64,000 nt of DNA from Granulicella mallensis MP5ACTX8 (GTDB lineage: Bacteria; Acidobacteriota; Terriglobia; Terriglobales; Acidobacteriaceae): NCBI RefSeq assembly GCF_000178955.2, contig NC_016631.1:3162001-3226000 (forward strand), in the 5' to 3' direction. The notes below the pieces were generated by a model. It was not told the origin of the DNA. It was given only the letters and a program-made list of their open reading frames with translations, and searched no databases. Each line of letters starts with the position of its first letter. Positions within the stretch are counted from its first letter, which is position 1. Made by a program: the position numbers and the translations under genes. Positions 43,285 to 51,090 of the stretch are shown one piece after another.

Positions 43285-44133
43285 ATGACCCTGCCCACTC
43301 CTGATTTACAAGTCGCCGCACAGCCGTCGATCGAGATGCCACCCGGCGCGGCGATCGTCGAATTCAAAGACGTCTCCATCGGCTTCGAGCAGAACCACGT
43401 TCTGAAGAACATCTCGTTCCGCGTCGAGCGCGGCGAAACCCGCATCATCCTTGGCCCCGCGGGCGGCGGCAAAAGCACGTTGCTGAAGCTGGCGAATGGT
43501 TTGCTCCAGCCGGACAGCGGAGAGATCTGGATCTTCGGCAAGCCGTTGTCCGGCATGTCTGAGCGCGAGATCTTCGAACTGCGCGCGCATATCGGCATGG
43601 TGTTTCAGGAGAGTGCGCTCTTCGACTCCCTCACCGTGGAAGACAACGTGGCCTACCGCCTGCATGAAGAGCGCGTCCCAGAAGAGGAAGCCCATGACCG
43701 CGTCGTCGAGGCCCTGCGTTTCGTCGAGCTGGAGAAGGCCATCGCCAAATTCCCTCCGGAGTTGAGCGGCGGCATGCGGCGGCGCGTCTCCATTGCACGG
43801 GCGATTATCAGCAAGCCCGACCTGATCCTCTACGATTCCCCCACCGGAGGCCTCGACCCCATCACCTCGACCACCATCATCGAGCTGGTGGTGAAGCAGC
43901 GAGACGTCTCCAACACGACCTCGCTGCTGATTACGCACCGGCTACAGGATGCCTTCACTCTGGCCACCCATCGCTTCAGCCCGTCAACGGGCCATATGGA
44001 ACCCATTCCTGATGGCAAGCTCGATCCGGGCACGAAGTTTCTCGTGCTGAATGAAGGAAAGATCGTCTTCGACGGCACGACCCATGAGCTAACGCACACG
44101 CAGGATCCCTGGCTCAGGGCTTATCTGGAGTAG
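43285..44133 (+). CDS. mlaF: MlaF-type ABC ATPase with Walker-B Glu replaced by Ser
   Basis: A 282-residue ATPase for the MlaE permease. Visible motifs are Walker A GPAGGGKST (57-65), the Q-loop in GMVFQESALF, the signature LSGGM (160-164), Walker B LILYDSP (Asp184, Ser185) and the H-loop His218. The residue after the Walker-B Asp should be the catalytic Glu; here the codon is TCC (Ser). This would strongly reduce ATP hydrolysis in a canonical ABC ATPase, so either a compensating residue exists or the protein has altered cycling. Otherwise family identity is clear. Confidence 0.88.
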   Translation: MTLPTPDLQVAAQPSIEMPPGAAIVEFKDVSIGFEQNHVLKNISFRVERGETRIILGPAGGGKSTLLKLANGLLQPDSGEIWIFGKPLSGMSEREIFELRAHIGMVFQESALFDSLTVEDNVAYRLHEERVPEEEAHDRVVEALRFVELEKAIAKFPPELSGGMRRRVSIARAIISKPDLILYDSPTGGLDPITSTTIIELVVKQRDVSNTTSLLITHRLQDAFTLATHRFSPSTGHMEPIPDGKLDPGTKFLVLNEGKIVFDGTTHELTHTQDPWLRAYLE

Positions 44134-44149
44134 CAGCGCTGCTCTGCTC

Positions 44150-44902
44150 CTACGGCGCTCCAACCGCCAGCGTCCGATGAAATAGGCTCAAAGCCAGTCC
44201 AAACGTGCTGCGCGCCAGGTCCGCATCGTAGCGAGCCCCTTCATCCCGCAGAAACGCATGCGCTCCGTTGACCTCATGCCAGTTGAGCTTTGTACCCACC
44301 TCGTTCAACCGGGCAAGCACCTGCATACGGCCTTCGGTTGGGATGTGCGGGTCCTGGCGGCCCCAGGCCATCAAAAGTTCCCCTTTGATCTCTCCCGCTC
44401 GAGCCATGGAATCATCCTTCATTCCGAGTCCAAGGGTGCCCTTGTGAATGTCGGTCGCATAAAAGCAGACCGTCCCCAGCACCTCCGGGTTCATGGCAGC
44501 GCGAAACGCGAGATGGCCTCCGAGGCAGATACCCATGACGCCGAGCCGTCCCGTGCAGTCCGGCCGTTCCGCCAGATGAGCCAGCACCGCCCGGGCATCG
44601 CTGTCGTAGGCGGAGACGGGCTTGGCGGTCTTCAGCGCATTGCCACGGTCGGAGCCTGCCTGATCGTAGGCAAACACCGTGCCCTTAGGCTCATACTCGT
44701 GATAAATCTCCGGCACTGCAACGACATAGCCGTGGCCGGCAAGTTGCACGGCAGTCCGATGAATGGGACTCGTGACCTGAAAGATCTCTGAAAACATCAG
44801 GATGCCCGGAAACCGCCCCGGAGCGGAGGGCCGGACGATGTGCGTCCGCATGCTGCCTGTGGGAGTTTCCAAGTCTACGTACTCATTATCAATAACGATC
44901 AT
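44150..44902 (-). CDS. Dienelactone-hydrolase family protein
   Basis: A 250-residue alpha/beta hydrolase with a Cys-His-Asp triad: nucleophile Cys126 in GICLGGH, Asp184 in GRQDPHIP and His215 in NGAHAF. The MFSEIFQVTSP and EIYHEYEPKGTVF segments are typical. The family hydrolyses dienelactone or related esters. No aromatic-degradation genes are nearby; the substrate is unknown. The gene ends 17 bases from the mlaF stop in convergent orientation. The promoter was not identified. Confidence 0.87.
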   Translation of the reverse strand: MIVIDNEYVDLETPTGSMRTHIVRPSAPGRFPGILMFSEIFQVTSPIHRTAVQLAGHGYVVAVPEIYHEYEPKGTVFAYDQAGSDRGNALKTAKPVSAYDSDARAVLAHLAERPDCTGRLGVMGICLGGHLAFRAAMNPEVLGTVCFYATDIHKGTLGLGMKDDSMARAGEIKGELLMAWGRQDPHIPTEGRMQVLARLNEVGTKLNWHEVNGAHAFLRDEGARYDADLARSTFGLALSLFHRTLAVGAP

Positions 44903-44953
44903 TAGGACTCCAGTAGAGATAACTCCGTCTTCGCAGAGTCTACTATGCAGGCT

Positions 44954-44982
44954 TTGCGTCTTTATTTTTAGGGACGTATGAT
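44954..44982 (+). promoter_or_regulatory. Candidate promoter of the ACP-KAS genes
   Basis: TTGCGT (44954-44959), 17-base spacer, TATGAT (44977-44982), close to sigma-70 consensus. It lies 120 bases before the ACP start; a repeated CCCTCTA sits in the leader. Confidence 0.5.
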
Positions 44983-45101
44983 GGGCTGCACTGAATTCGT
45001 CGAGTAGTTCAGAGAAGTCAGGATAGAATCGAAAGTGTTAATCCATTTCATGCGGATTTGTTTTTGATCCCCTCTAATTCCCTCTAGGACCGTACCTTAC
45101 C

Positions 45102-45368
45102 TTGTCAAGCCTGACCATCCAAGATCGTGTTCTCAAAGTCATTGCGACCTCGAAACGACTGCCCCTCGAAAGTGTTCAGGCCGACGGCAGCTTCGAGGCC
45201 CTCGGAATAGACTCGCTGGACCGCCTCAATATCCTCTTCGACCTCGAAAGTGAATTCGACATCGAGATCAACGACGAAGAAGCCAAGCAGATCAAGAACA
45301 TCCACGAGATGGTTGAAGGAATCACCCATCTTCTCCAAGCGAAGACCTCCTCTTCGCCCACCGAATAA
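45102..45368 (+). CDS. Acyl carrier protein
   Basis: An 88-residue acidic four-helix protein with phosphopantetheine attachment Ser38 in GIDSLD, then LFDLESEFDIEINDEEA. It starts at a TTG (45102) and ends just before a KAS gene, so they form an operon. It is a dedicated ACP separate from the housekeeping acpP. In sphingolipid-producing bacteria a dedicated ACP accompanies serine palmitoyltransferase, and the converging genes downstream encode such a pair. Confidence 0.88.
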   Translation: MSSLTIQDRVLKVIATSKRLPLESVQADGSFEALGIDSLDRLNILFDLESEFDIEINDEEAKQIKNIHEMVEGITHLLQAKTSSSPTE

Positions 45369-45369
45369 C

Positions 45370-46581
45370 ATGCACCGGGTTGTCGTCACAGGAACAGGTG
45401 TTATCAGCGCGCTTGGCCATAACACCGCCGGGTTTTGGCAGTCATTGACCACGGGAACCTCCGGCATCCGCGAGATCGAGAACATCGACACCTCGCAGAT
45501 CCGGTTCAAGCATGGCGCTGAGGTTCGGGGCTATGTTCCCGAAGAGTACTTCGAAGCCAAAGATATCTCGCTCATGGACCGCTTCGCGCAGTTCGCGGTT
45601 CTCTCTGCCCGTGAGGCAATTGCCGAAGCAGGCATTGAGTGGACACAGGCTCTGCGCGAAGAAACAGCCGTGATTACCGGTTCCTGCCTGGGCGGACGCG
45701 GCGCGGAAGAGAGCGGCTACTGGGAGCTCTTCCACAATGGCAGGACCCGTGTTCACCCCCTCACGATTCCCCTCAGCATGAGCAACGCCGGAGCCAGCCA
45801 TATCTGCATGCGGTTCGGCATCGAAGGCCCGGCCTATACCATCTCCACCGCCTGCGCCTCTTCTGCCCATGCGATCGGCCAGGCTTTCTGGATGGTCCGC
45901 TCCGGGGCCGCACCCCTCGCCATCGCGGGTGGCAGCGAAGCTCCCATGTTTCTCGGCGGCCTCAAGGCCTGGGAGGCTCTGCGCGTGGTCAGCAAAGACA
46001 CCTGCCGCCCCTTCTCCGCCGAACGCAGCGGCCTGGTCCTCGGCGAAGGTGCTGGAATGCTGGTACTCGAGCCCCTGGAAGCAGCGCTCGCCCGCGGAGC
46101 GCGCCCGCTCGCTGAGATCGTCGGCTTCGGCATGTCCGCCGACGCCGGCCACATCACCCAGCCCGTCGCCACAGGCCCCAGCCGGGCCATGAAACTCGCT
46201 CTTCGTGACGGGGGCCTCTCCCCTGAGCAGATTGGCTACATCAATGCCCACGGGACAGCGACCGAAGCTAATGACCGCATCGAAACAGCGGCGATCCATA
46301 GCGTCTTCGGCTCACACGCCGGAAAACTAGCTGTCAGTTCCACCAAGTCCATGCACGGTCATGCGCTGGGTGCAGCCGGTGCGATCGAAGCTGTGTCCAG
46401 CATCCTCAGTCTCAGGCACGGCATTCTTCCGCCGACCGCAAACTTCCTTACGGCGGACCCTGTCTGCGACTTAGACGTCATTCCCAACCAGGCTCGCATG
46501 GCTTCTGTAGAGGCTTGCCTCTCGAATTCCTTTGCCTTCGGTGGCTTGAACGCGGTGCTTGCCTTCAAAGCTTTCGTCTAG
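45370..46581 (+). CDS. FabF-like beta-ketoacyl-ACP synthase
   Basis: A 403-residue condensing enzyme. The catalytic triad is visible: Cys162 (STACASS), His294 (NAHGTAT) and His329 in the KSMHGHALGAAGA segment with Lys326. The GTGVISALG opening is typical of KAS II. The ATG at 45370 follows the ACP stop by one base, so they are coupled. It is probably a specialised KAS acting on the adjacent ACP, not the housekeeping fabF, since no other fab gene is present. It converges with the SDR/aminotransferase pair. Confidence 0.9.
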   Translation: MHRVVVTGTGVISALGHNTAGFWQSLTTGTSGIREIENIDTSQIRFKHGAEVRGYVPEEYFEAKDISLMDRFAQFAVLSAREAIAEAGIEWTQALREETAVITGSCLGGRGAEESGYWELFHNGRTRVHPLTIPLSMSNAGASHICMRFGIEGPAYTISTACASSAHAIGQAFWMVRSGAAPLAIAGGSEAPMFLGGLKAWEALRVVSKDTCRPFSAERSGLVLGEGAGMLVLEPLEAALARGARPLAEIVGFGMSADAGHITQPVATGPSRAMKLALRDGGLSPEQIGYINAHGTATEANDRIETAAIHSVFGSHAGKLAVSSTKSMHGHALGAAGAIEAVSSILSLRHGILPPTANFLTADPVCDLDVIPNQARMASVEACLSNSFAFGGLNAVLAFKAFV

Positions 46582-47564
46582 CTCAGATCCTTCAACCAAG
46601 CCACCGATCGGGCTATCCCTTCCGCCATCGACACCCGCGGAAGAAATCCAAACTCCGTGCGTGCCTTTTCGCTCGGATACTCCTGGTCTCGCCCCAGTAG
46701 AGACACCGCATGCCGTGTCAGTAGCGGTCTTCCCGGCAATGCCTTCAGCATCTGGTACGGAGCTTCCATCACACTCGCAACCGCCATGGCCACCCCATAG
46801 GACAGGTTGATCCAGGGCTGTTTATAGCCCAGCCCATCTGCCAGTGCGGCCACGTACTCATGCCAGCGCACTCCGGTTCCGTCGGTCAGGTTGTAGACCT
46901 GCCCCAGAGTTGCAGGGCTCTGGGCCACCGACATCATGGCATCCACCGCATTGTCGACGTACAGAAATCCGCCCGTCGTTCTTCCCCCAGCGATGTGAGC
47001 CATCTGCCCCTGCTGCAGCAGCTCCGCAATGTCGGTCACAAAGGCCTTTCCGCGTGGCCCATAGATCGTCGCGGGCCGGACTACCGTTACCGGCAGGCCT
47101 TCCTTCCGCGCAGCGCGCCAGACGGCTTCCTCCGCCAGGATCTTCGTCCGGTTGTACGGTAGTCCCACATCTCGAAGTGCGCCGTTTTCAGCACATGGAA
47201 TCACCGGATAGCCATAGACATCCGTCGTGCTGACGTGGACGAAGCGTTCGAGCTGGCGAGCCTCCCGCGCCGCCGCGAGCAGCATCTCCGTCCCTCGCAC
47301 GTTGCTCTCGACGTAGACCTCCATCGAGGCCCAATCGGTCGAAGCCGCCGCACAGTGAAAGATATGGGTCGCCTCGCGCACGGACTCCAGCAAGGAGTCG
47401 CGATCAGTCAGGCTTCCCCGCACGACCCGTACGTTCGACGCCGACAGGTGACGAAGGTCGGCGTTGGGACGAGCCAGCACGGTTACCTGCTCACCTTCGC
47501 GCGCCAGCACCTCCGCCAACCGGCCGCCCAGAAACCCGCTCGCCCCCGTCACCAGTACCGGCAC
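46578..47564 (-). CDS. NAD(P)-dependent SDR reductase/epimerase (ceramide-reductase-like)
   Basis: A 328-residue extended SDR. The Rossmann motif is TGASGFLGGRL; the catalytic pair is Tyr-x3-Lys in YNRTKILAEE, preceded by VSTTDVYG. The GTG at 47564 is chosen because it lies one base after the upstream stop codon (TAG C GTG), giving tight coupling with the alpha-oxoamine synthase. In Caulobacter an SDR of this type (CerR) reduces the 3-keto group of ceramide precursors beside serine palmitoyltransferase; that is the basis of the proposed role. A sugar epimerase is the alternative. Confidence 0.78.
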   Translation of the reverse strand: MPVLVTGASGFLGGRLAEVLAREGEQVTVLARPNADLRHLSASNVRVVRGSLTDRDSLLESVREATHIFHCAAASTDWASMEVYVESNVRGTEMLLAAAREARQLERFVHVSTTDVYGYPVIPCAENGALRDVGLPYNRTKILAEEAVWRAARKEGLPVTVVRPATIYGPRGKAFVTDIAELLQQGQMAHIAGGRTTGGFLYVDNAVDAMMSVAQSPATLGQVYNLTDGTGVRWHEYVAALADGLGYKQPWINLSYGVAMAVASVMEAPYQMLKALPGRPLLTRHAVSLLGRDQEYPSEKARTEFGFLPRVSMAEGIARSVAWLKDLS

Positions 47565-47565
47565 G

Positions 47566-48864
47566 CTATTCGCTCCGCATCTTGGAGAAGACGTCCAGCG
47601 CAAACTCGAGATGCTCCTGCGTATGAGCCGCCGTCACGCATAGCCGCAAACGCGCCGAGCCCTGCGCTACGGCAGGAAACAGCACCGGCGATACCAGAAT
47701 TCCATGATCGCGTAGCTTCCGCGCAAACAAGGCGGTTGTCGTGTCGTCATGCAGCATGACCGGGATCACCGCGGTCTCAGAGAGACCTGTATCGTATCCG
47801 AGGCTCTGGAGTCCCTCGCGCAGGAAGATTGCGTTCGCCTGCAGCCGCGCGACGCGCTCCGGCTCCTGTTTCAGGATCTTCAGCGTCGCGAGAACAGCCG
47901 CGGCTACAGGCGCCGCCATCGCGCCCGAAAAGATAAAGGGAGCCGAAGCATGCTGCAGGAAGATAGACAGACGCTGCGACACAGCGACGAAGCCTCCGCT
48001 CGCGGGAATCCCCTTCGCCAGAGATCCGGTCCAGATATCGACCTCATCCGTCGGCACACCAAAGTGCTCATCCGTTCCGCGTCCATGCTTACCCAGTACG
48101 CCGCTAGCATGCGACTCATCCATCAGCAGGAAGCAGTCGAACTCCTTCTTCAAGGCGATCAGTTCAGGAAGGCAGCCGATATCGCCATCCATCGAGAACA
48201 CGCCGTCCGAGATGATCAGCGTGCGATTCGCCTCCGGGCCGTTCTCCAACTCATGCCGCAGCGACGCCGGACTATTATGCTCAAACCTCTGGACCTGAAC
48301 CCCTGCCAGGCGGCACGCATCCATCAGGCTCCGGTGCGAGAGCGCATCGGCGATCACACGATCGGCGGGCCCGAAGAGCGCGCTGATCACCGCCAGATTC
48401 GCGGCATATCCCGAGGTGAAGGTAATGGCCGACTGAGTTCCCTTGAACTCTGCCAGGGCCTGTTCCATCTCCTGGTGCAGGTCCAGCGTTCCCGTCAGGA
48501 GACGAACGCCTCCTGTCCCTGTGCCGTACCGCCGTATCGCCTCAATCGCGGCTTCGTCCACGCGCGGATCGCCGATCAATCCCAGGTAGTCGTAGGACGA
48601 CAGCATCAGCATCTTGTGGCCATCCATGACAACCTCAGGCCCAGAGCGGCTGCTCAGAGGAGCTTGAAACGGATAGGCATCGATCGAGCAGGCCAGTGCC
48701 GTATTCTCGAACAGCCTGCGCGCCCGCGCATCGATGAGGTCATGCTTCTTGTAGGTATCTTTGCGATCAGAGGCAAAGTAATCCTGGAACATCTGTCCTG
48801 AAGAGGAGGGGAAGTTCTTCTTAGCTGGGGCGGCGGTTTCTTCGCTGGGTGGTTGAGTACGCAT
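47566..48864 (-). CDS. PLP-dependent alpha-oxoamine synthase (serine-palmitoyltransferase-like)
   Basis: A 432-residue class II aminotransferase-fold enzyme that condenses an amino acid with an acyl thioester. Visible are GTGTGGVRLLTGTLDLH, ALSHRS (His177, cofactor stacking), MDESHASGVLG (Asp249, His252) and the PLP-binding Lys284 in GSLAKGIPASGGFVA. The GGFVA after the Lys, and the partner genes (ACP, KAS, SDR), favour serine palmitoyltransferase over KBL or BioF. It is translationally coupled to the SDR. The first step of sphingolipid synthesis is therefore likely; KBL/BioF is the alternative. Confidence 0.75.
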   Translation of the reverse strand: MRTQPPSEETAAPAKKNFPSSSGQMFQDYFASDRKDTYKKHDLIDARARRLFENTALACSIDAYPFQAPLSSRSGPEVVMDGHKMLMLSSYDYLGLIGDPRVDEAAIEAIRRYGTGTGGVRLLTGTLDLHQEMEQALAEFKGTQSAITFTSGYAANLAVISALFGPADRVIADALSHRSLMDACRLAGVQVQRFEHNSPASLRHELENGPEANRTLIISDGVFSMDGDIGCLPELIALKKEFDCFLLMDESHASGVLGKHGRGTDEHFGVPTDEVDIWTGSLAKGIPASGGFVAVSQRLSIFLQHASAPFIFSGAMAAPVAAAVLATLKILKQEPERVARLQANAIFLREGLQSLGYDTGLSETAVIPVMLHDDTTTALFARKLRDHGILVSPVLFPAVAQGSARLRLCVTAAHTQEHLEFALDVFSKMRSE

Positions 48865-49317
48865 GAATACCCAATATATCGCGCGAGCTACAATTCTTTC
48901 TTTTCCTTATAAAAACCGCGGCGATTCTAGGGTGTTTCACCAAACTTCGTTCCAGCTTTAGCCAGATTTCTTGCTTTGGAGGGGCGGGGCTTCAACCCCG
49001 CCGTTGGGACAACCTCTAAAGCGGCTTCAGCCGCGGAGGGAAACGATGTTTATCTAGCCAGCAACTCTGCCCATTGAAAGATCTTCGGCCTGCAGATCGA
49101 AGCCTGCCTTCTTCCTCTTCAAAGAGACCCTCGTAGAGGCCACGTAAGAACTCTTGCATACTGAAGAGCGCAGGCTTGCTCAGGAATCATCCCCTCAGTG
49201 GCTAAAGCCACTGCATAGCGACTTCTAACGGCGGGGCTGAAGCCCCGCCCCTTCAAAACAAAAACTTACGCTCTGACCTCACCCCTGCTCCATAGCGTGA
49301 ACTTGCGAGTTTTGCAA
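48865..49317. repeat. Intergenic region with long inverted repeat
   Basis: A 450-base gap between the SPT-like gene and the ABC permease. The arm 48976-49005 (TTGGAGGGGCGGGGCTTCAA then CCCCGCCGTT) is the inverted partner of 49227-49257. Smaller palindromes (GCGGCTTCAGCCGC, GTGGCTAAAGCCAC) lie inside. Such GC-rich dyads may be terminators or REP-like elements. No gene was found. Confidence 0.7.
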
Positions 49318-51090
49318 TTACGCATCCAGTTTGTAGCGCGTCTCCGACAGACGATACAAAGGCCGCCACACCAGCCGATTGATTGTGACCACCATCAGCG
49401 CCATCACAATTGTGGAGAGCAGCAGCAGATGAAACTCACCATGATCCGTTGCCGAGCTGATCTGCGCACCGAGGCCTACAGTCTGCATGGTCTGGTTATT
49501 CAGATGGAAGTACTCTGCGATGATGCTCGCGTTCCACGCGCCGCCCGATGCCGTAACCATTCCCGTAATCAGAAAAGGAAAGATGCCCGGCAGAATGACC
49601 GTGCGCCAGCGCTGGAGCGTGCTGAAGTGGAACAACTGGGCCACCTCGCGCAGATCGGACGGAATCGCCATTGCACCGGCGATCACGTTGAACAGGATGT
49701 ACCACTGCGTTCCAATCAACATCAGCAGAATGGACGCGATTCCCATGCCTCCGCCTACCCGGATCAAGGCCAGCAAAATAACAGGAAATAAAGCCGTCGC
49801 CGGTACAGAAGCCGCAATCTGAGCCAGGGGCTGCGCGAGCCGCGCGAGCTTCGGATTAAAGCCGATAGCGACGCCGACCGGAATCGTCCAGGCCGCGGCA
49901 ATCACCAGCGCGATATTCACCCGCAGGAACGTCGCAGCAGCGCCGTGTAGAACAGCCACAAGTTGTGGCGCTCTTACCTGACGAAGCAGGATCAAGGCTT
50001 CCGAAGCCAGGTAGATCACAGCAACGAGCAGCAGCAGCACCGCTACCCACCGGAACCACGCGCTTCCCTTCTTCTCCGTGACTCCATCCGCAAGACTCAG
50101 TCGCCGCTCCCGCCGCTGCGCCAGAGAGCAGTAGATGTTCTCCGACACCGGATCGAGGGTGTGGCGCCGCAGCGTACGCAGTGCGCCAGAATGGGTTAGA
50201 AGGTGCAGCAGCGGCGAACGCACATGCGCTCCACCTTCTACCTGCTCGAACTTGAACTTGTCGCTCCAGACAATCGCAGGCCGCCAGATCAACTGATCTA
50301 TCGCCACGATGATGCCGATCATTACGGCAAGACCCATGACGATCGCCCGGGTATCGTTTTCACTCGCCGCCGTCTGCAGGTAGGAACCTAGCCCAGGCAG
50401 GCGGAAATCCCGCGTACCCAGCACGAACATCTCGCAGGCCATGAGAAAGAACCAGCCGCCGGCCACTGACACCATGGAGTTCCACACCAACCCAATGGCT
50501 CCATACGGCAACTCAAGCTGCCACAGCCGCTGCCAGCGCGAAAACCGATAGATAGTAGCGGCTTCACTCAGTTCACGCGGAATGCTCTTGATCGACGAGT
50601 AGAAGCTGAAGGCCATGTTCCAGACCTCACCGGTAAAGATGAGCAGGATTGCACCCATCTCAACGCCGATCTGCCGGGTGGGAAAAAGCGCCACCATCGC
50701 CAGCATCACGCCCGGCAAAAAACTCAGGACCGGGATCGACTGGCAGATATCCAATCCTGCCACCATCAACGGTTCCAACCGGCGGCTGTACGCGGCAACA
50801 TATCCATAGCCGACAGCGAAGAGCAGACTCAGAATATAAGCGAGGCCGATGCGCACGATCGAATAAAACGCATAGAGCGGAAGCGCACGTGGACTGAGCG
50901 AGATGACGATCTCCGGCTCCGCATGCCCAAACCAGTAATGGGCGATACGCACCACACCATAAAAGCAGGCGAGGCCGATGCCGGCGACGCACAGGTCCAT
51001 GACCACCGGCCAGGTACGCTTCAGCGCCTGCGCGCGTGCCAGCGTCTCACGGCCGCGGATGGAGCTCAAGCTGCCGGGAAGCCGAATCAA
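49318..51090 (-). CDS. Fused double ABC permease (nitrate/taurine type)
   Basis: A 590-residue protein containing two binding-protein-dependent permease domains in one chain. Each has the cytoplasmic EAA-type loop: RELSEAATIYRFSRWQRLWQLELP and DLREVAQLFHFSTLQRWRTVILPGIFP, each followed by membrane segments. The family imports sulfonates, nitrate or similar anions, usually with a two-permease heterodimer. Here both halves are fused, giving about 12 membrane helices. It overlaps the ATPase gene by four bases (51087-51090). No solute-binding protein is nearby. Confidence 0.82.
   Translation of the reverse strand: MIRLPGSLSSIRGRETLARAQALKRTWPVVMDLCVAGIGLACFYGVVRIAHYWFGHAEPEIVISLSPRALPLYAFYSIVRIGLAYILSLLFAVGYGYVAAYSRRLEPLMVAGLDICQSIPVLSFLPGVMLAMVALFPTRQIGVEMGAILLIFTGEVWNMAFSFYSSIKSIPRELSEAATIYRFSRWQRLWQLELPYGAIGLVWNSMVSVAGGWFFLMACEMFVLGTRDFRLPGLGSYLQTAASENDTRAIVMGLAVMIGIIVAIDQLIWRPAIVWSDKFKFEQVEGGAHVRSPLLHLLTHSGALRTLRRHTLDPVSENIYCSLAQRRERRLSLADGVTEKKGSAWFRWVAVLLLLVAVIYLASEALILLRQVRAPQLVAVLHGAAATFLRVNIALVIAAAWTIPVGVAIGFNPKLARLAQPLAQIAASVPATALFPVILLALIRVGGGMGIASILLMLIGTQWYILFNVIAGAMAIPSDLREVAQLFHFSTLQRWRTVILPGIFPFLITGMVTASGGAWNASIIAEYFHLNNQTMQTVGLGAQISSATDHGEFHLLLLSTIVMALMVVTINRLVWRPLYRLSETRYKLDA

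Noticed and set aside
47566..48864. BioF or KBL assignment of the PLP enzyme
   Set aside because: Kept as an alternative only; no bio or threonine-degradation neighbours, and the ACP/KAS/SDR context favours serine palmitoyltransferase.
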